The notes: generated by a model not told the origin, from the letters alone. A stretch of DNA of 64,000 nt from Bradyrhizobium sp. JYMT SZCCT0180 (GCF_018130165.1 NZ_JAFCLZ010000003.1:186001-250000), one strand, 5' to 3'. Shown: positions 1 through 9,362, counted from the stretch's first letter. Numbers and translations: made by a program.

Positions 1-185
1 CGCAGCACCGAAAAGCCGCGATGCGCAAACGCGTAGTAGCACTGGTAGACGATCTGGTGGTTCATCGTGCCGTGGAACTGCGGATGCGGATGCAGGATCA
101 TCGCGATCGGCGCGTTCTTCTGCTTCGCCGGATGATAGCGGCCTTCGAGACGGCCTGCGGGACCGGTGAAAATAACTTCGGGCAT
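1..185 (-). CDS. Alpha/beta hydrolase, partial (C-terminus off window)
   Basis: The first 61 codons read from an ATG at 185 toward position 1. The protein begins MPEVIFTGPAGRLEGRY and continues through a strand ending in AMILHPHPQFHGTMN, which matches the start of the COG2945-type short alpha/beta hydrolases common in alphaproteobacteria (beta strand followed by an HPHP oxyanion-region motif). The catalytic serine and histidine would lie beyond the window edge, so enzymatic competence cannot be judged. The substrate is unknown. About 260 bases without a gene separate it from the LytTR gene, which is on the same strand. Confidence 0.7.
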   Translation of the reverse strand, partial: MPEVIFTGPAGRLEGRYHPAKQKNAPIAMILHPHPQFHGTMNHQIVYQCYYAFAHRGFSVL

Positions 186-444
186 GGATGATCCTTGGAA
201 GTGCTTCTTGGCGACGGAATTGATCCGCGGAGAAACGGCAATCAGGCGTCGTTTGGGAGATGCGCGCGCGGCGCCCCGTGAACTGTCGGCCGCGTTCTAG
301 CATGAGGCGAGGGGCAAAAAGCAAGGTTTTTATGCACCCGAGGCCGGGCCAAGGCGAATCCAGCGCCCGGGATAAGTATTTGATGGATTTTAAGGATTTC
401 TATCGCCGAGGGCCGATTCAGTGCCGGCCTGGCAAGGCTGCCGC

Positions 445-1386
445 TCAACTTGAAGCGGTGATGCGTTCAAGCGAGGCGATGGCGCTGCGGTAGCGCCGGC
501 TGCCGACGGCGGTCTGACCGGTGTCGAAAGTAAGCTCGAAATCTCCCGATGGCTTCAACGCCACGGCGGTCACCCGGTCGAGATTGGCCAGCCGTGTGCG
601 GTGAACGCGTGCCAGTTTGAAGCGCGCAAGCTGGGCCTCGGCCGCCGCCAGCGTTCCGCGGACCAGATGGCTGCGACCATCGGCGAGGCTGTATTCGACA
701 TAGTTCCCGGCCGAACTGATCCAGATAATCTCCCGGGGTTCGATGCGGATGCTGGTGGTGCCGTCGCGCAGCCAGACCATATGCGGCAGCTCTTCCGCTG
801 CCGTGGCGGGGGCCGCCGTCGCAACCGCCCCGACCTCCCGGCGGCTGTCGATCAGCCACATGCCGCCACCGATCAACAGGCAGGTGACCGCGTCCTTGCG
901 AGCCTCATAGAGCAGGGTCGCAAGCGAGAGGTGGAAATCATAGCTGCCGCCGAGCATCCACAGCACGAGTTTACGTAAGGCCACCATCCCGGTGATGTGC
1001 ACGGCGGAGAAGACGATGATGGCCGCGATCACCAGCGCGATACGGACCAGCCAGCGCGGTTCCCGGCGGATTCGCCTGACGGCGGCGAACAGGGCCGGCG
1101 CCAGCAGGATGATGACGGCAATGCTGGTCATCTCCCAGAGCAGCGGCGTCTTGAGGTTGTACGAGCCGCCGCGCCGGGCGATGTCGTCCGCGATCGACAG
1201 CGCGTTGACGCTGCCGATCGCAAGCGCGACCGCCGCGACCCCGGCGTAGACCAGCCAGTCGGCGCCGGTTGTCCCGCGAAACAGGCCGCTGGTCCCACGC
1301 GGGGTCGTCTCGTCCCAAGCCGGCTGGTTTTGATCCCAAACCGGCTCGACGCCACGGCTATCAGGCGCATTTTTGACGTCGGTCAT
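445..1386 (-). CDS. Membrane-anchored LytTR-family transcriptional regulator
   Basis: A 313-residue protein with four predicted membrane segments in residues about 40-190 and a C-terminal LytTR DNA-binding domain from about residue 210. The LytTR hallmarks are visible: an IIWISSAGNYVEYSL strand, a TLAAAEAQL helix, the RVHRTRLANLDRV block and a final GSRRYRSAI. There is no receiver domain, so the signal is probably sensed by or in the membrane part. It is divergent from the acyltransferase gene, the two starts lying only 32 bases apart, which suggests shared control sequences and that the regulator acts on that neighbour. The target is inference. The start is an ATG (MTDVKNAPDS). Confidence 0.8.
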   Translation of the reverse strand: MTDVKNAPDSRGVEPVWDQNQPAWDETTPRGTSGLFRGTTGADWLVYAGVAAVALAIGSVNALSIADDIARRGGSYNLKTPLLWEMTSIAVIILLAPALFAAVRRIRREPRWLVRIALVIAAIIVFSAVHITGMVALRKLVLWMLGGSYDFHLSLATLLYEARKDAVTCLLIGGGMWLIDSRREVGAVATAAPATAAEELPHMVWLRDGTTSIRIEPREIIWISSAGNYVEYSLADGRSHLVRGTLAAAEAQLARFKLARVHRTRLANLDRVTAVALKPSGDFELTFDTGQTAVGSRRYRSAIASLERITASS

Positions 1387-1417
1387 CCAACTTCGTCGCG
1401 CATTGAGGGATCAAGCC

Positions 1418-2632
1418 ATGTGGCAGCAAACCATATCACAATCACCGGATTCCGCTCCCGGCTCCGAGCGGCGCATCGATCTCGACTGGGTGCGGATCGC
1501 AGCCTTCGGCCTCCTGATCTTCTACCATGTCGGCATGCTCTACGTTTCCTGGGGCTTTCACATCAAGAGCGCGCATCGGATCGCTGCGCTGGAACCGGTG
1601 ATGCTGGTGCTCAATCCGTGGCGGCTGGCGCTGCTGTTCCTGGTTTCGGGGGTGGCGACCCGCTTCATGCTGGGCAAATACAAACTGGGGCCGCTGCTGC
1701 GGTCGCGGTCGGCGCGGCTATTGATTCCCCTGGCGTTCGGGATGCTGGTGATCGTGCCGCCGCAGGCCTATGACCAGATCGTCGAGTCGCTTGGCTATCC
1801 GGCCGGCTTCGTCGATTTCTACCAGCGGCACTATCTCGCTTTCGGGTCGCAATTCTGCCCAAACCCCTGCATCGTGCTGCCGACCTGGAACCATCTCTGG
1901 TTCGTGGTCTATCTGTGGGTCTACACGGTGGCGCTGGGCGGCGTGTTGTGGCTGGCTCCCGGACTTCTCGGATGGATCGAGCGGCGGCTGGCATCCGTGC
2001 TGTCGGGCGTGCTGCTGCTGGTCGTGCCGCCGCTGCTGCTTGCGGCCTATCGTCTGGTGCTGCTACCGCACTTTCCATCGACGCACGCGCTGTTCGGCGA
2101 CTGGTACAATCACGCGCTGTTCGCGACCGTCTTCCTGTTCGGTTTTGTGCTGGCCCGCGCCAACGCCATCTGGGAGGCGATGGAGCGTCTGCGCTGGCTG
2201 GCGCTGTCGCTGGCGGCCGGGTTCTTTCTGTGCTTTCTCGCGGTGTGGGCGACCAGGTACGGCGGCATGCCGCTGAAAATCATGGCCGGCGTGGCCTACG
2301 GATCCTATCAATGGCTTTGCATGGTCGCGCTGCTCGGCTTCGCGCGGCGATGGCTGACCGCGGATTCGCCGGCGCGGCGCTATCTCACCGATGCGATCTT
2401 CCCGTATTACATCGTGCACCAGACCGCGATCATCATGATTGCGCATGCGTTGCACGGACAAGGCCTGCCAGCCTGGCTTGAGGCGGGGATCGTCATTCTT
2501 GGCACGATCGCGGCCTGCGTGGCGACCTATGAGATCGTTCGGCGCATCACTATCTTGAGGCCCTTGTTCGGATTGCGGATGGCATCCGAACCGGCCATGC
2601 CGGTGCGGGCGAGGAGCCAGCCCGCGCAATGA
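1418..2632 (+). CDS. Acyltransferase-3 family integral membrane protein
   Basis: A 404-residue multi-spanning membrane protein with about ten hydrophobic helices. The N-terminal RIDLDWVRIAAFGLLIFYH contains the arginine and the first-helix histidine typical of acyltransferase-3 proteins, which O-acylate carbohydrates or other exported substrates; the acceptor cannot be read from sequence. I place the start at the ATG at 1418, which has a GAGGG ribosome binding site, rather than at a TTG further upstream inside the divergent LytTR gene. The LytTR neighbour is a likely regulator. Confidence 0.8.
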   Translation: MWQQTISQSPDSAPGSERRIDLDWVRIAAFGLLIFYHVGMLYVSWGFHIKSAHRIAALEPVMLVLNPWRLALLFLVSGVATRFMLGKYKLGPLLRSRSARLLIPLAFGMLVIVPPQAYDQIVESLGYPAGFVDFYQRHYLAFGSQFCPNPCIVLPTWNHLWFVVYLWVYTVALGGVLWLAPGLLGWIERRLASVLSGVLLLVVPPLLLAAYRLVLLPHFPSTHALFGDWYNHALFATVFLFGFVLARANAIWEAMERLRWLALSLAAGFFLCFLAVWATRYGGMPLKIMAGVAYGSYQWLCMVALLGFARRWLTADSPARRYLTDAIFPYYIVHQTAIIMIAHALHGQGLPAWLEAGIVILGTIAACVATYEIVRRITILRPLFGLRMASEPAMPVRARSQPAQ

Positions 2633-2665
2633 TTGGCCGCCTCCTGAAAGGTGCTAAGACGGCGC

Positions 2666-3826
2666 ATGCCCGACCGGATCTATCTCGACTGGAACGCGAC
2701 CACGCCGCTTCGCCCGGAGGCCAAGGCGGCGATGGCGGCGGCCTGGGAGCTCGCCGGTAACCCGTCCTCGGTCCACGCCGAGGGCAGGCAGGCCCGCCGG
2801 CTGGTCGAGGACGCCCGCGCCGCGGTCGCGGCGGGGGTCGGCGCCCGGCCGCAGGACGTGGTCTTCTCATCGGGCGGAACCGAGGCCAACGCGCTGGCGC
2901 TGACGCCGGGCTTGCGGCGGGGCGCGGGGCAGCCGGTTCAGCAGCTGCTGGTGTCCGCCATCGAACACGCCTCCGTGCTGGCGGGCGGCCGGTTTCCGGC
3001 CGACGCGATCAAGACCATCAGGGTCACGGCCTCGGGCCTTGTTGACCTCGACCATCTGCGCGAGCTGTTGAGCGGCCCTCCCGCGCTGGTGTCGGTGATG
3101 CTGGCTAATAACGAGACCGGAGCCATTCAGCCGGTGGCGGAGGTGGCTCGGATCGTCCATCAGGCCGGTGGCCTGCTGCATGTCGATGCGATCCAGGCAT
3201 TCGGAAAAATAGCCTTTGATATCAAGTCGATCGAAGCCGATCTGATCACGCTTTCTGCGCACAAGATCGGTGGCCCCAAGGGTGTCGGTGCGGTTGTTTT
3301 GGCCGGGGACGTGCAGGGGCTGGAGCCGCTGCTGCGCGGCGGCGGGCAGGAGCTGGGCCGCCGGGCGGGTACCGAGAACGTTGCGGGGATTTCGGCGTTT
3401 GGCGCTGCCGCCAAGGTCGCCATGACAGCGCTGGAAGTGGACGCTGGCCGTCTGGCGGGCCTCAAGAGCAGCCTTGAGGACGGTTTGAAGCAGACGCCCA
3501 GGATGATTGTGTTTTCGGAAGCAGCGCCGCGGTTGCCCAATACCACACTGTTCACGGTTCCCGGCTTAAAGGCCGAAACGGCCGTAATTGGCTTCGATCT
3601 CGCCGGTATTGCGGTATCGTCTGGTTCGGCCTGTTCCTCCGGCAAGGTCCAGCCATCGCATGTCCTGGACGCCATGGGGCAGGGCCGGGAACTGGCTCAG
3701 GGAGCTGTGCGGCTCAGTCTGGGGTGGTCTACATCACAGACAGAGATTGAATTAGCCCTCAAGGCTTGGCGAAAGCTCGCCAATACCTTACTTAAGAGCA
3801 ACGAAACACAGGTTGAACGGTTCTAA
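2666..3826 (+). CDS. Cysteine desulfurase, NifS/IscS-like (group I)
   Basis: A PLP-dependent desulfurase of about 386 residues that would donate cysteine sulfur as a persulfide for iron-sulfur cluster building. Visible hallmarks are the N-terminal IYLDWNATTPLRPEA, the PLP-lysine motif SAHKIGGPKGVGA and the catalytic-cysteine loop SSGSACSSG in the C-terminal third. The ATG at 2666 gives the usual N-terminus; a GTG at 2651 in the same frame is possible. It lies 91 bases upstream of sufB on the same strand and begins the SUF cluster, which also carries the different, SufS-type desulfurase further on. Confidence 0.9.
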   Translation: MPDRIYLDWNATTPLRPEAKAAMAAAWELAGNPSSVHAEGRQARRLVEDARAAVAAGVGARPQDVVFSSGGTEANALALTPGLRRGAGQPVQQLLVSAIEHASVLAGGRFPADAIKTIRVTASGLVDLDHLRELLSGPPALVSVMLANNETGAIQPVAEVARIVHQAGGLLHVDAIQAFGKIAFDIKSIEADLITLSAHKIGGPKGVGAVVLAGDVQGLEPLLRGGGQELGRRAGTENVAGISAFGAAAKVAMTALEVDAGRLAGLKSSLEDGLKQTPRMIVFSEAAPRLPNTTLFTVPGLKAETAVIGFDLAGIAVSSGSACSSGKVQPSHVLDAMGQGRELAQGAVRLSLGWSTSQTEIELALKAWRKLANTLLKSNETQVERF

Positions 3827-3871
3827 GCAATCGGTTCTGAACCAATCAGGATCGATCAGGCTCTAGAACCG
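3818..3871. promoter_or_regulatory. Candidate operator: repeated CGGTTCT/AGAACCG half-sites upstream of sufB
   Basis: The gap between the desulfurase and sufB carries CGGTTCT at 3818-3824, a perfect palindrome GGTTCTGAACC at 3833-3843, and AGAACCG at 3865-3871. A related GGTTCTAACC lies upstream of sufA at about 9819-9828. Spaced repeats ahead of the first SUF core gene fit an iron- or cluster-responsive regulator (Irr, RirA or an Rrf2 protein in rhizobia), but the sequence does not match an exact consensus that I can recall. Confidence 0.35.
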
Positions 3872-3917
3872 CCGGATTGATCCACCGCGGTCCTTGAAAC
3901 CGCGAGCGGAGGATGGA

Positions 3918-5399
3918 ATGGCTGCCGTACAGGAGACGGTCGATCGCGTCAGGCAGATCGACGTCGACCAATATCGATATGGATTTGAGACGCTGATCGA
4001 GTCCGACAAGGCTCCAAAAGGGCTGTCGGAAGACACCGTTCGCTTCATCTCCGCAAAAAAGAACGAGCCGGCCTGGATGCTGGAATGGCGTCTGGAGGCG
4101 TATCGCCGCTGGCTGACCATGACCGAGCCGCAATGGGCCCGCGTCAACTACCCCAAGATCGACTACCAGGATCTCTATTACTATTCGGCGCCGAAGCCGA
4201 AGAAGACGATCGGTTCGCTCGACGAGATCGATCCGGACATCCTGAAGACCTACGAGAAGCTCGGCATTCCCTTGCGCGAAGTCGAGGTGCTGGAAGGCGT
4301 CGTACGCCCCGAGGGCCAGCGCAAGATCGCGGTCGACGCTGTCTTCGATTCGGTTTCGGTCGCGACCACATTCCAGAAGGAGCTGAAGCAGGCCGGCGTG
4401 ATCTTCATGCCGATCTCTGAAGCGATCCGCGAACACCCTGAACTGGTGAAGAAGTATCTCGGCACGGTCGTGCCGACCTCGGACAATTATTTCGCGACGC
4501 TGAATTCGGCTGTCTTCTCCGACGGCTCGTTCGTCTATGTGCCGCCGGGCGTGCGCTGCCCGATGGAGTTGTCGACTTACTTCCGCATCAACGAGCGCAA
4601 CACCGGCCAGTTCGAGCGCACGCTGATCATCGCCGACAAGGGTTCTTACGTCAGCTATCTCGAAGGCTGTACTGCGCCGCAGCGTGACGAGAACCAGTTG
4701 CACGCCGCCGTCGTCGAACTCGTCACGCACGACGATGCCGAGATCAAATATTCGACCGTGCAGAACTGGTACCCGGGCAACTCCGAAGGCAAGGGCGGCA
4801 TCTACAATTTCGTCACCAAGCGTGGCGACTGCCGCGGCAATAATTCCAAGATCTCCTGGACCCAGGTCGAGACCGGTTCGGCGATCACCTGGAAATATCC
4901 GAGCTGCATCCTGCGCGGCGACAATTCGCGCGGCGAGTTCTATTCGATCGCGATCTCGAATGGTCACCAGCAGGTCGATTCCGGCACCAAGATGATCCAC
5001 CTCGGCAAGAACACGACAAGCCGGATCATCTCCAAGGGCATCGCCGCCGGCGTCTCGCAAAACACCTATCGCGGCCTCGTTACCGCTCACAGGAAAGCAA
5101 CAGGCGCGCGCAACTTCACCGCCTGCGACTCGCTCCTGATCGGCGACAAATGCGGCGCGCACACCGTGCCGTATGTCGAGGCCAAGAACTCCTCGGCGCT
5201 GTTCGAGCACGAAGCCACCACGTCGAAGATTTCCGAAGACGTGCTGTTCTACTGCGTGCAGCGCGGACTCTCCCAGGAAGAAGCTGTCGGCCTCGTGGTC
5301 AACGGTTTTGTGAAGGATGTGCTGCAGCAACTGCCGATGGAATTCGCGGTGGAAGCGCAGAAGCTGATCTCGATCTCGCTGGAGGGCAGCGTCGGGTAG
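3918..5399 (+). CDS. sufB: Fe-S cluster assembly scaffold protein SufB
   Basis: A 493-residue SufB, the usual family length. With SufC and SufD it forms the SufBC2D scaffold on which new iron-sulfur clusters are assembled in the cytosol. Typical blocks are seen: [33 protein letters not shown], the core beta-helix with [20 protein letters not shown], and the C-terminal [20 protein letters not shown] choose the ATG at 3918 ([11 protein letters not shown]) because GGAGGA precedes it at a good distance, over an in-frame TTG at 3894. Confidence 0.97.
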   Translation: MAAVQETVDRVRQIDVDQYRYGFETLIESDKAPKGLSEDTVRFISAKKNEPAWMLEWRLEAYRRWLTMTEPQWARVNYPKIDYQDLYYYSAPKPKKTIGSLDEIDPDILKTYEKLGIPLREVEVLEGVVRPEGQRKIAVDAVFDSVSVATTFQKELKQAGVIFMPISEAIREHPELVKKYLGTVVPTSDNYFATLNSAVFSDGSFVYVPPGVRCPMELSTYFRINERNTGQFERTLIIADKGSYVSYLEGCTAPQRDENQLHAAVVELVTHDDAEIKYSTVQNWYPGNSEGKGGIYNFVTKRGDCRGNNSKISWTQVETGSAITWKYPSCILRGDNSRGEFYSIAISNGHQQVDSGTKMIHLGKNTTSRIISKGIAAGVSQNTYRGLVTAHRKATGARNFTACDSLLIGDKCGAHTVPYVEAKNSSALFEHEATTSKISEDVLFYCVQRGLSQEEAVGLVVNGFVKDVLQQLPMEFAVEAQKLISISLEGSVG

Positions 5400-5404
5400 C
5401 CCGG

Positions 5405-5608
5405 ATGGTTCGAAACATCTTCTACTTCATACGGTTTGCGCCGCTCGCGCTGTTTTTGATGATTGCGATCGTCGGATTGTTTGCCGTGTTGATCGGGAGT
5501 TTTGCGGGATCGGTTGAAGTTACCGAATTCGGAAAACTGGCTGCAGGTGGTGGATCTCTGGGGTTTTTTGCCTGGCTTTTTTTGCCAGCTCTAGTTCGGG
5601 CGTTTTAG
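5405..5608 (+). CDS. Small membrane protein between sufB and sufC
   Basis: A 67-residue protein starting at an ATG six bases after the sufB stop (MVRNIFYFIRFAPLALFLMI). It has two predicted membrane helices, about residues 9-35 and 47-66, joined by a short loop. It is co-directional with sufB and ends 16 bases before sufC, so it is almost certainly co-transcribed. I do not recognise a family. Position suggests a link with the SUF machinery, but a bystander role cannot be excluded. Confidence 0.6.
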   Translation: MVRNIFYFIRFAPLALFLMIAIVGLFAVLIGSFAGSVEVTEFGKLAAGGGSLGFFAWLFLPALVRAF

Positions 5609-5624
5609 GCCAGAAGGAAAGAAT

Positions 5625-6380
5625 ATGACTGCGTTACTTGAAGTGAAAGACCTGAAAGTCCGTGTCGAGGAGCGTGAGATCCTCCATGGGCTGTCGCTCA
5701 CGGTGAATCCAGGCGAGGTGCACGCGATCATGGGGCCGAACGGCTCCGGCAAATCGACGCTGTCGCACGTCATCGCCGGCAAGCCGGGCTACGAAGTCAC
5801 CGGCGGCGAAATCCTGTTCAAGGGCGAGGACCTCCTGGAGATGTCGCCGGATGAGCGCGCCGCCAAGGGCGTGTTCCTGGCGTTCCAGTATCCGGTCGAA
5901 ATTCCCGGCGTCGCCACCATGAACTTCCTGCACGTGGCGCTGAATGCGCAGCGCAAGGCGCGCGGCGAGAGCCAGCTGACGACGCCGGAATTCCTGAAGA
6001 AGGCCTATGCGGCGGCGGCCAGCCTGAACATTCCCCGCGACATGCTCAAGCGCGGCGTCAATGTCGGGTTTTCCGGCGGCGAAAAGAAGCGCAACGAGAT
6101 TCTGCAGATGGCGCTGTTCGAGCCGGCCGTCTGCATCCTCGACGAAATGGATTCCGGCCTCGACATCGACGCGCTGCGTGTCGCAGCCGACGGCGTCAAC
6201 GCGCTGCGTTCGCAGGGCAGGGCCATGGTCGTCATCACCCACTACCAGCGGCTGCTCAACTACATCGTGCCGGATTTCGTGCACGTGATGTCCAAGGGCC
6301 GCGTCGTCAAAAGCGGCGACAAGGAACTGGCGCTGGAGCTCGAGGCTTCCGGCTACGCCCAGTTCGAAGACGCAGCCTGA
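5625..6380 (+). CDS. sufC: Fe-S cluster assembly ATPase SufC
   Basis: A 251-residue ABC-type ATPase without membrane domains. Walker A is GPNGSGKST, the signature is FSGGEKKRNEI and Walker B is CILDEMDSGLD, the last being the SufC version. It drives conformational change of the SufB-SufD scaffold. An AGAAGGAAAG ribosome binding site precedes the ATG, and sufD follows with a 20-base gap. Confidence 0.97.
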   Translation: MTALLEVKDLKVRVEEREILHGLSLTVNPGEVHAIMGPNGSGKSTLSHVIAGKPGYEVTGGEILFKGEDLLEMSPDERAAKGVFLAFQYPVEIPGVATMNFLHVALNAQRKARGESQLTTPEFLKKAYAAAASLNIPRDMLKRGVNVGFSGGEKKRNEILQMALFEPAVCILDEMDSGLDIDALRVAADGVNALRSQGRAMVVITHYQRLLNYIVPDFVHVMSKGRVVKSGDKELALELEASGYAQFEDAA

Positions 6381-6400
6381 GGCGGGATACGGATTTTGTG

Positions 6401-7726
6401 ATGAATGTGGCTTTGGTAAAAAACGAGACCGGGAGCGCGCTGAGCGACAGCTTTGCGATCGCGCGCGACCGGCTTCCCGGCACCGGCAAGGTTGCTGCGG
6501 CGCGCGAGGCGGCTTTCGCAGCCTATGCGCAAGCGGGCCTGCCGCATCGCCGGATCGAGGACTGGAAATACACCGATCTGCGCGCGCTGATGCGCGAAGT
6601 GCTGCCGCTGGCGCCCGCGCCGGATGCGGCGGAATTTTCGCGAGCTGCCAGCGCCGCCAAGCTGCATGCCATCGAAGGCGTCCGCCGGCTGGTGCTGGTC
6701 GATGGCGTGTTTGCGCCAAAGCTTTCCGAACTCGGCGGTATCGAGAAGGGCCTCGGCATCCGCACCCTGCGCGAGACGCTGGAAACCGGCGACGCCGCGC
6801 TGCAGGCGCTGTTGTTCACGCCTGACAATGCCAATCCCATGGTGGCGCTGAACAGCGCGATGATGACCGACGGCGTGGTGATCGATGTCGCCGACGGTGT
6901 CGTGCTGTCGCAGCCGCTGCAGATCGTCCATATCGCCAGCGGCACGGTGCCGGCGGCGATGTTCACGCGCTCGCTGCTGCGCCTCGGCAAGGATGCCGGT
7001 GCAACCCTGGTCGAAAGCTATATCGCGGCCGAGGGCGCCAAGGCCTATCAGGTTCACGATTCCCTGATGATCTCGATCGGCAACAATTCACGCCTCGATC
7101 ATGTCCGTCTCAACGAAGACGGTCGCGACGCCTTCAATATTTCCTCTGGTGTGGTGAGCCTCGGCGCACACGCGCACTTCAACACCTTTGGCATGATGTC
7201 GGGCGCCGGCGTCAGCCGCTACCAGGCGACCATCGCGTTTGCCGGCGAGGGCTCCAGGGTGGAGACCAACGGCGTCAACCTGCTCAACGGCAAGCAGCAC
7301 GCCGACACCACGCTGTTCATGGACCACGCGGTGCCGCATTGCGACAGCCGCGAAATCTTCCGCGCCGTCGTCGACGACCGCGCCCATTCGGTGTTCCAGG
7401 GCCGCATCATCGTGCGTCCGCATGCCCAGAAGACCGACGCCAAGATGATGACGCGGGCGCTGCTGCTGTCCGACGACGCCGAGGCCGACAACAAGCCGGA
7501 GCTCGAGATCTTTGCCGACGACGTCACCTGCGGCCATGGCGCCACCACCGGCGCGCTCGACGAGAGCCTGCTGTTTTACCTGCGCGCCCGCGGCCTTTCC
7601 GAGAAGGAAGCTCAGGCGCTGCTGATCCAGGCCTTCGTCGGCGAGGCGATTGAATCGATTGTGAATGACGGCCTGCGCGAGCTTGCGATTGCAGCGGCGC
7701 AGCGCTGGCTGGAGGCGAGGGGTTGA
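6401..7726 (+). CDS. sufD: Fe-S cluster assembly protein SufD
   Basis: A 441-residue SufD, the SufB paralogue of the SufBC2D scaffold. The beta-helix core is recognisable in the middle (GVNLLNGKQHADTTLFMDH) and the C-terminal region has CGHGATTGALDESLLFYLRA with the family's conserved histidine in the CGHGAT loop. The start is taken at the ATG at 6401; a GTG one codon upstream is equivalent. It is followed directly by sufS, whose TTG-ACC-ATG start region touches the stop codon. Confidence 0.95.
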   Translation: MNVALVKNETGSALSDSFAIARDRLPGTGKVAAAREAAFAAYAQAGLPHRRIEDWKYTDLRALMREVLPLAPAPDAAEFSRAASAAKLHAIEGVRRLVLVDGVFAPKLSELGGIEKGLGIRTLRETLETGDAALQALLFTPDNANPMVALNSAMMTDGVVIDVADGVVLSQPLQIVHIASGTVPAAMFTRSLLRLGKDAGATLVESYIAAEGAKAYQVHDSLMISIGNNSRLDHVRLNEDGRDAFNISSGVVSLGAHAHFNTFGMMSGAGVSRYQATIAFAGEGSRVETNGVNLLNGKQHADTTLFMDHAVPHCDSREIFRAVVDDRAHSVFQGRIIVRPHAQKTDAKMMTRALLLSDDAEADNKPELEIFADDVTCGHGATTGALDESLLFYLRARGLSEKEAQALLIQAFVGEAIESIVNDGLRELAIAAAQRWLEARG

Positions 7727-7728
7727 CC

Positions 7729-8970
7729 ATGCATCCGGCGGTAAAGAATGGCGCCTATGACGTGGCGCGGGTGCGGGAGGATTTTCCGGCGCTGGCGATG
7801 AAGGTTTATGGCAAGCCGCTGGTCTATCTCGACAACGCCGCTTCCGCCCAGAAGCCCACCGCCGTGCTCGACCGCATGACGGAAGCCTACAAGAGCGAAT
7901 ACGCCAACGTGCATCGCGGGCTGCATTATCTCGCCAACGCCGCGACCGAAGCCTATGAAGGCGGCCGCGCCAAGGTGGCAAAATTCCTCAACGCCGGACG
8001 CACCGAAGAGATCATCTTCACCCGCAACGCCACCGAGGCGATCAACCTCGTGGCGTCGTCCTGGGGTGAGCCCAACATCAAGGCCGGCGACGAGATCATC
8101 ATCTCGATCATGGAGCACCATTCCAACATCGTGCCCTGGCATTTCCTTCGGGAGCGCCACGGCGCGGTCATCAAATGGGCGCCGGTCGACGACGAAGGCA
8201 ATTTCCTGATCGAGGAATTCGAAAAGCTGCTGACCGATCGCACCAAGCTGGTCGCGGTCACGCAGATGTCGAACGCGCTCGGCACCATCGTGCCGGTCAA
8301 GGACGTCGTGAAGCTGGCGCATGCCCGCGGCATCCCGGTGCTGATCGACGGCAGCCAGTCCGCCGTCCACATGACGATCGACGTTCAGGACATCGACGCC
8401 GACTTCTATGTCTTCACCGGTCACAAGCTGTACGGCCCGACCGGCATCGGCGTGCTCTACGCCAAGCATGAGCACCTGGTCGCGATGCGCCCCTTCAACG
8501 GCGGCGGCGAGATGATCCGCGAAGTTGCCCGGGACTGGGTCACCTATGGCGATCCCCCGCATAAATTCGAGGCCGGCACGCCCGCGATCGTGGAATCGAT
8601 CGGGCTCGGGGCTGCGATCGACTACGTCAATTCGATCGGCAAGGAGCGCATCGCCGCCCACGAGCACGACCTCGTGACCTACGCCCAGGATCGGCTGCGC
8701 GAAATCAATTCGCTGCGGCTGATCGGGACCGCGCGCGGCAAGGGACCGGTGATTTCGTTCGAGATGAAGGGCGCGCATGCCCACGATATCGCGACCGTGA
8801 TCGACCGCCAGGGCATTGCGGTCCGCGCCGGCACCCATTGCGTGATGCCGCTTTTAGAGCGGTTCAATGTCACAGCCACCTGCCGGGCGTCGTTTGGGAT
8901 GTATAATACCCGTGAAGAAGTCGACCATCTGGTGCAGGCGCTGATCAAGGCGCAGGATTTGTTTTCATGA
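7729..8970 (+). CDS. sufS: Cysteine desulfurase SufS (group II)
   Basis: A PLP-dependent cysteine desulfurase of 413 residues, distinct from the NifS-like enzyme at the head of the cluster. Seen are the N-terminal VYLDNAASAQKPTAV, NVHRGLHYLA, the lysine motif FTGHKLYGPTGIGVLYAKH and the short cysteine loop RAGTHCVMPLLERF typical of SufS, which needs a sulfur acceptor such as SufE or SufU. No sufE is seen in the window. The gene overlaps sufT by four bases (ATGA), so the two are translationally coupled. Confidence 0.96.
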   Translation: MHPAVKNGAYDVARVREDFPALAMKVYGKPLVYLDNAASAQKPTAVLDRMTEAYKSEYANVHRGLHYLANAATEAYEGGRAKVAKFLNAGRTEEIIFTRNATEAINLVASSWGEPNIKAGDEIIISIMEHHSNIVPWHFLRERHGAVIKWAPVDDEGNFLIEEFEKLLTDRTKLVAVTQMSNALGTIVPVKDVVKLAHARGIPVLIDGSQSAVHMTIDVQDIDADFYVFTGHKLYGPTGIGVLYAKHEHLVAMRPFNGGGEMIREVARDWVTYGDPPHKFEAGTPAIVESIGLGAAIDYVNSIGKERIAAHEHDLVTYAQDRLREINSLRLIGTARGKGPVISFEMKGAHAHDIATVIDRQGIAVRAGTHCVMPLLERFNVTATCRASFGMYNTREEVDHLVQALIKAQDLFS

Positions 8971-9353
8971 CCGACACAGCCGAAGTCAAAACCGCCAACG
9001 AAGTCAAAGCCAATATGGAAACCCAGTCGGCGCTGCCGCCAGAGGAGACCGAGCGTCTCGGCGGCGAGATCGTGGCTGCGCTGAAAACGGTGTTCGACCC
9101 GGAAATTCCGGCCGACATCTACGAACTCGGCCTGATCTACAAGGTCGATTTCAAGGACGACCGCAGCGTCGATGTGATGATGACGCTGACCACGCCGAAC
9201 TGCCCGGCGGCGGGCGAACTGCCGACCATGGTGGAGAACGCGGTCGCCAGCGTTCCCGGCGTCGGCGTCGTCAATGTCAATCTGGTGTGGGAGCCGGCCT
9301 GGACGCCGGATCGCATGTCCGACGAGGCTCGCCTCGTGCTCAATATGTGGTGA
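8967..9353 (+). CDS. sufT: SUF system protein SufT (MIP18/DUF59 family)
   Basis: A 128-residue DUF59 protein with a roughly 25-residue N-terminal extension. The family core is plain: VFDPEIPADIYELGLIYKV and then the TTPNCPAAGELP loop with the single conserved cysteine. SufT proteins help mature or deliver iron-sulfur clusters, chiefly under high demand. It starts inside the sufS stop codon. Confidence 0.92.
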   Translation: MTDTAEVKTANEVKANMETQSALPPEETERLGGEIVAALKTVFDPEIPADIYELGLIYKVDFKDDRSVDVMMTLTTPNCPAAGELPTMVENAVASVPGVGVVNVNLVWEPAWTPDRMSDEARLVLNMW

Positions 9354-9362
9354 CGGGTCTTG

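Noticed and set aside
3846..5330. Long open frame (about 494 codons) on the minus strand opposite sufB
   Set aside because: It is antisense to an unmistakable SufB sequence, has aspartate/leucine/arginine-rich composition typical of shadow frames in high-GC DNA, and has no family motif or ribosome binding site.
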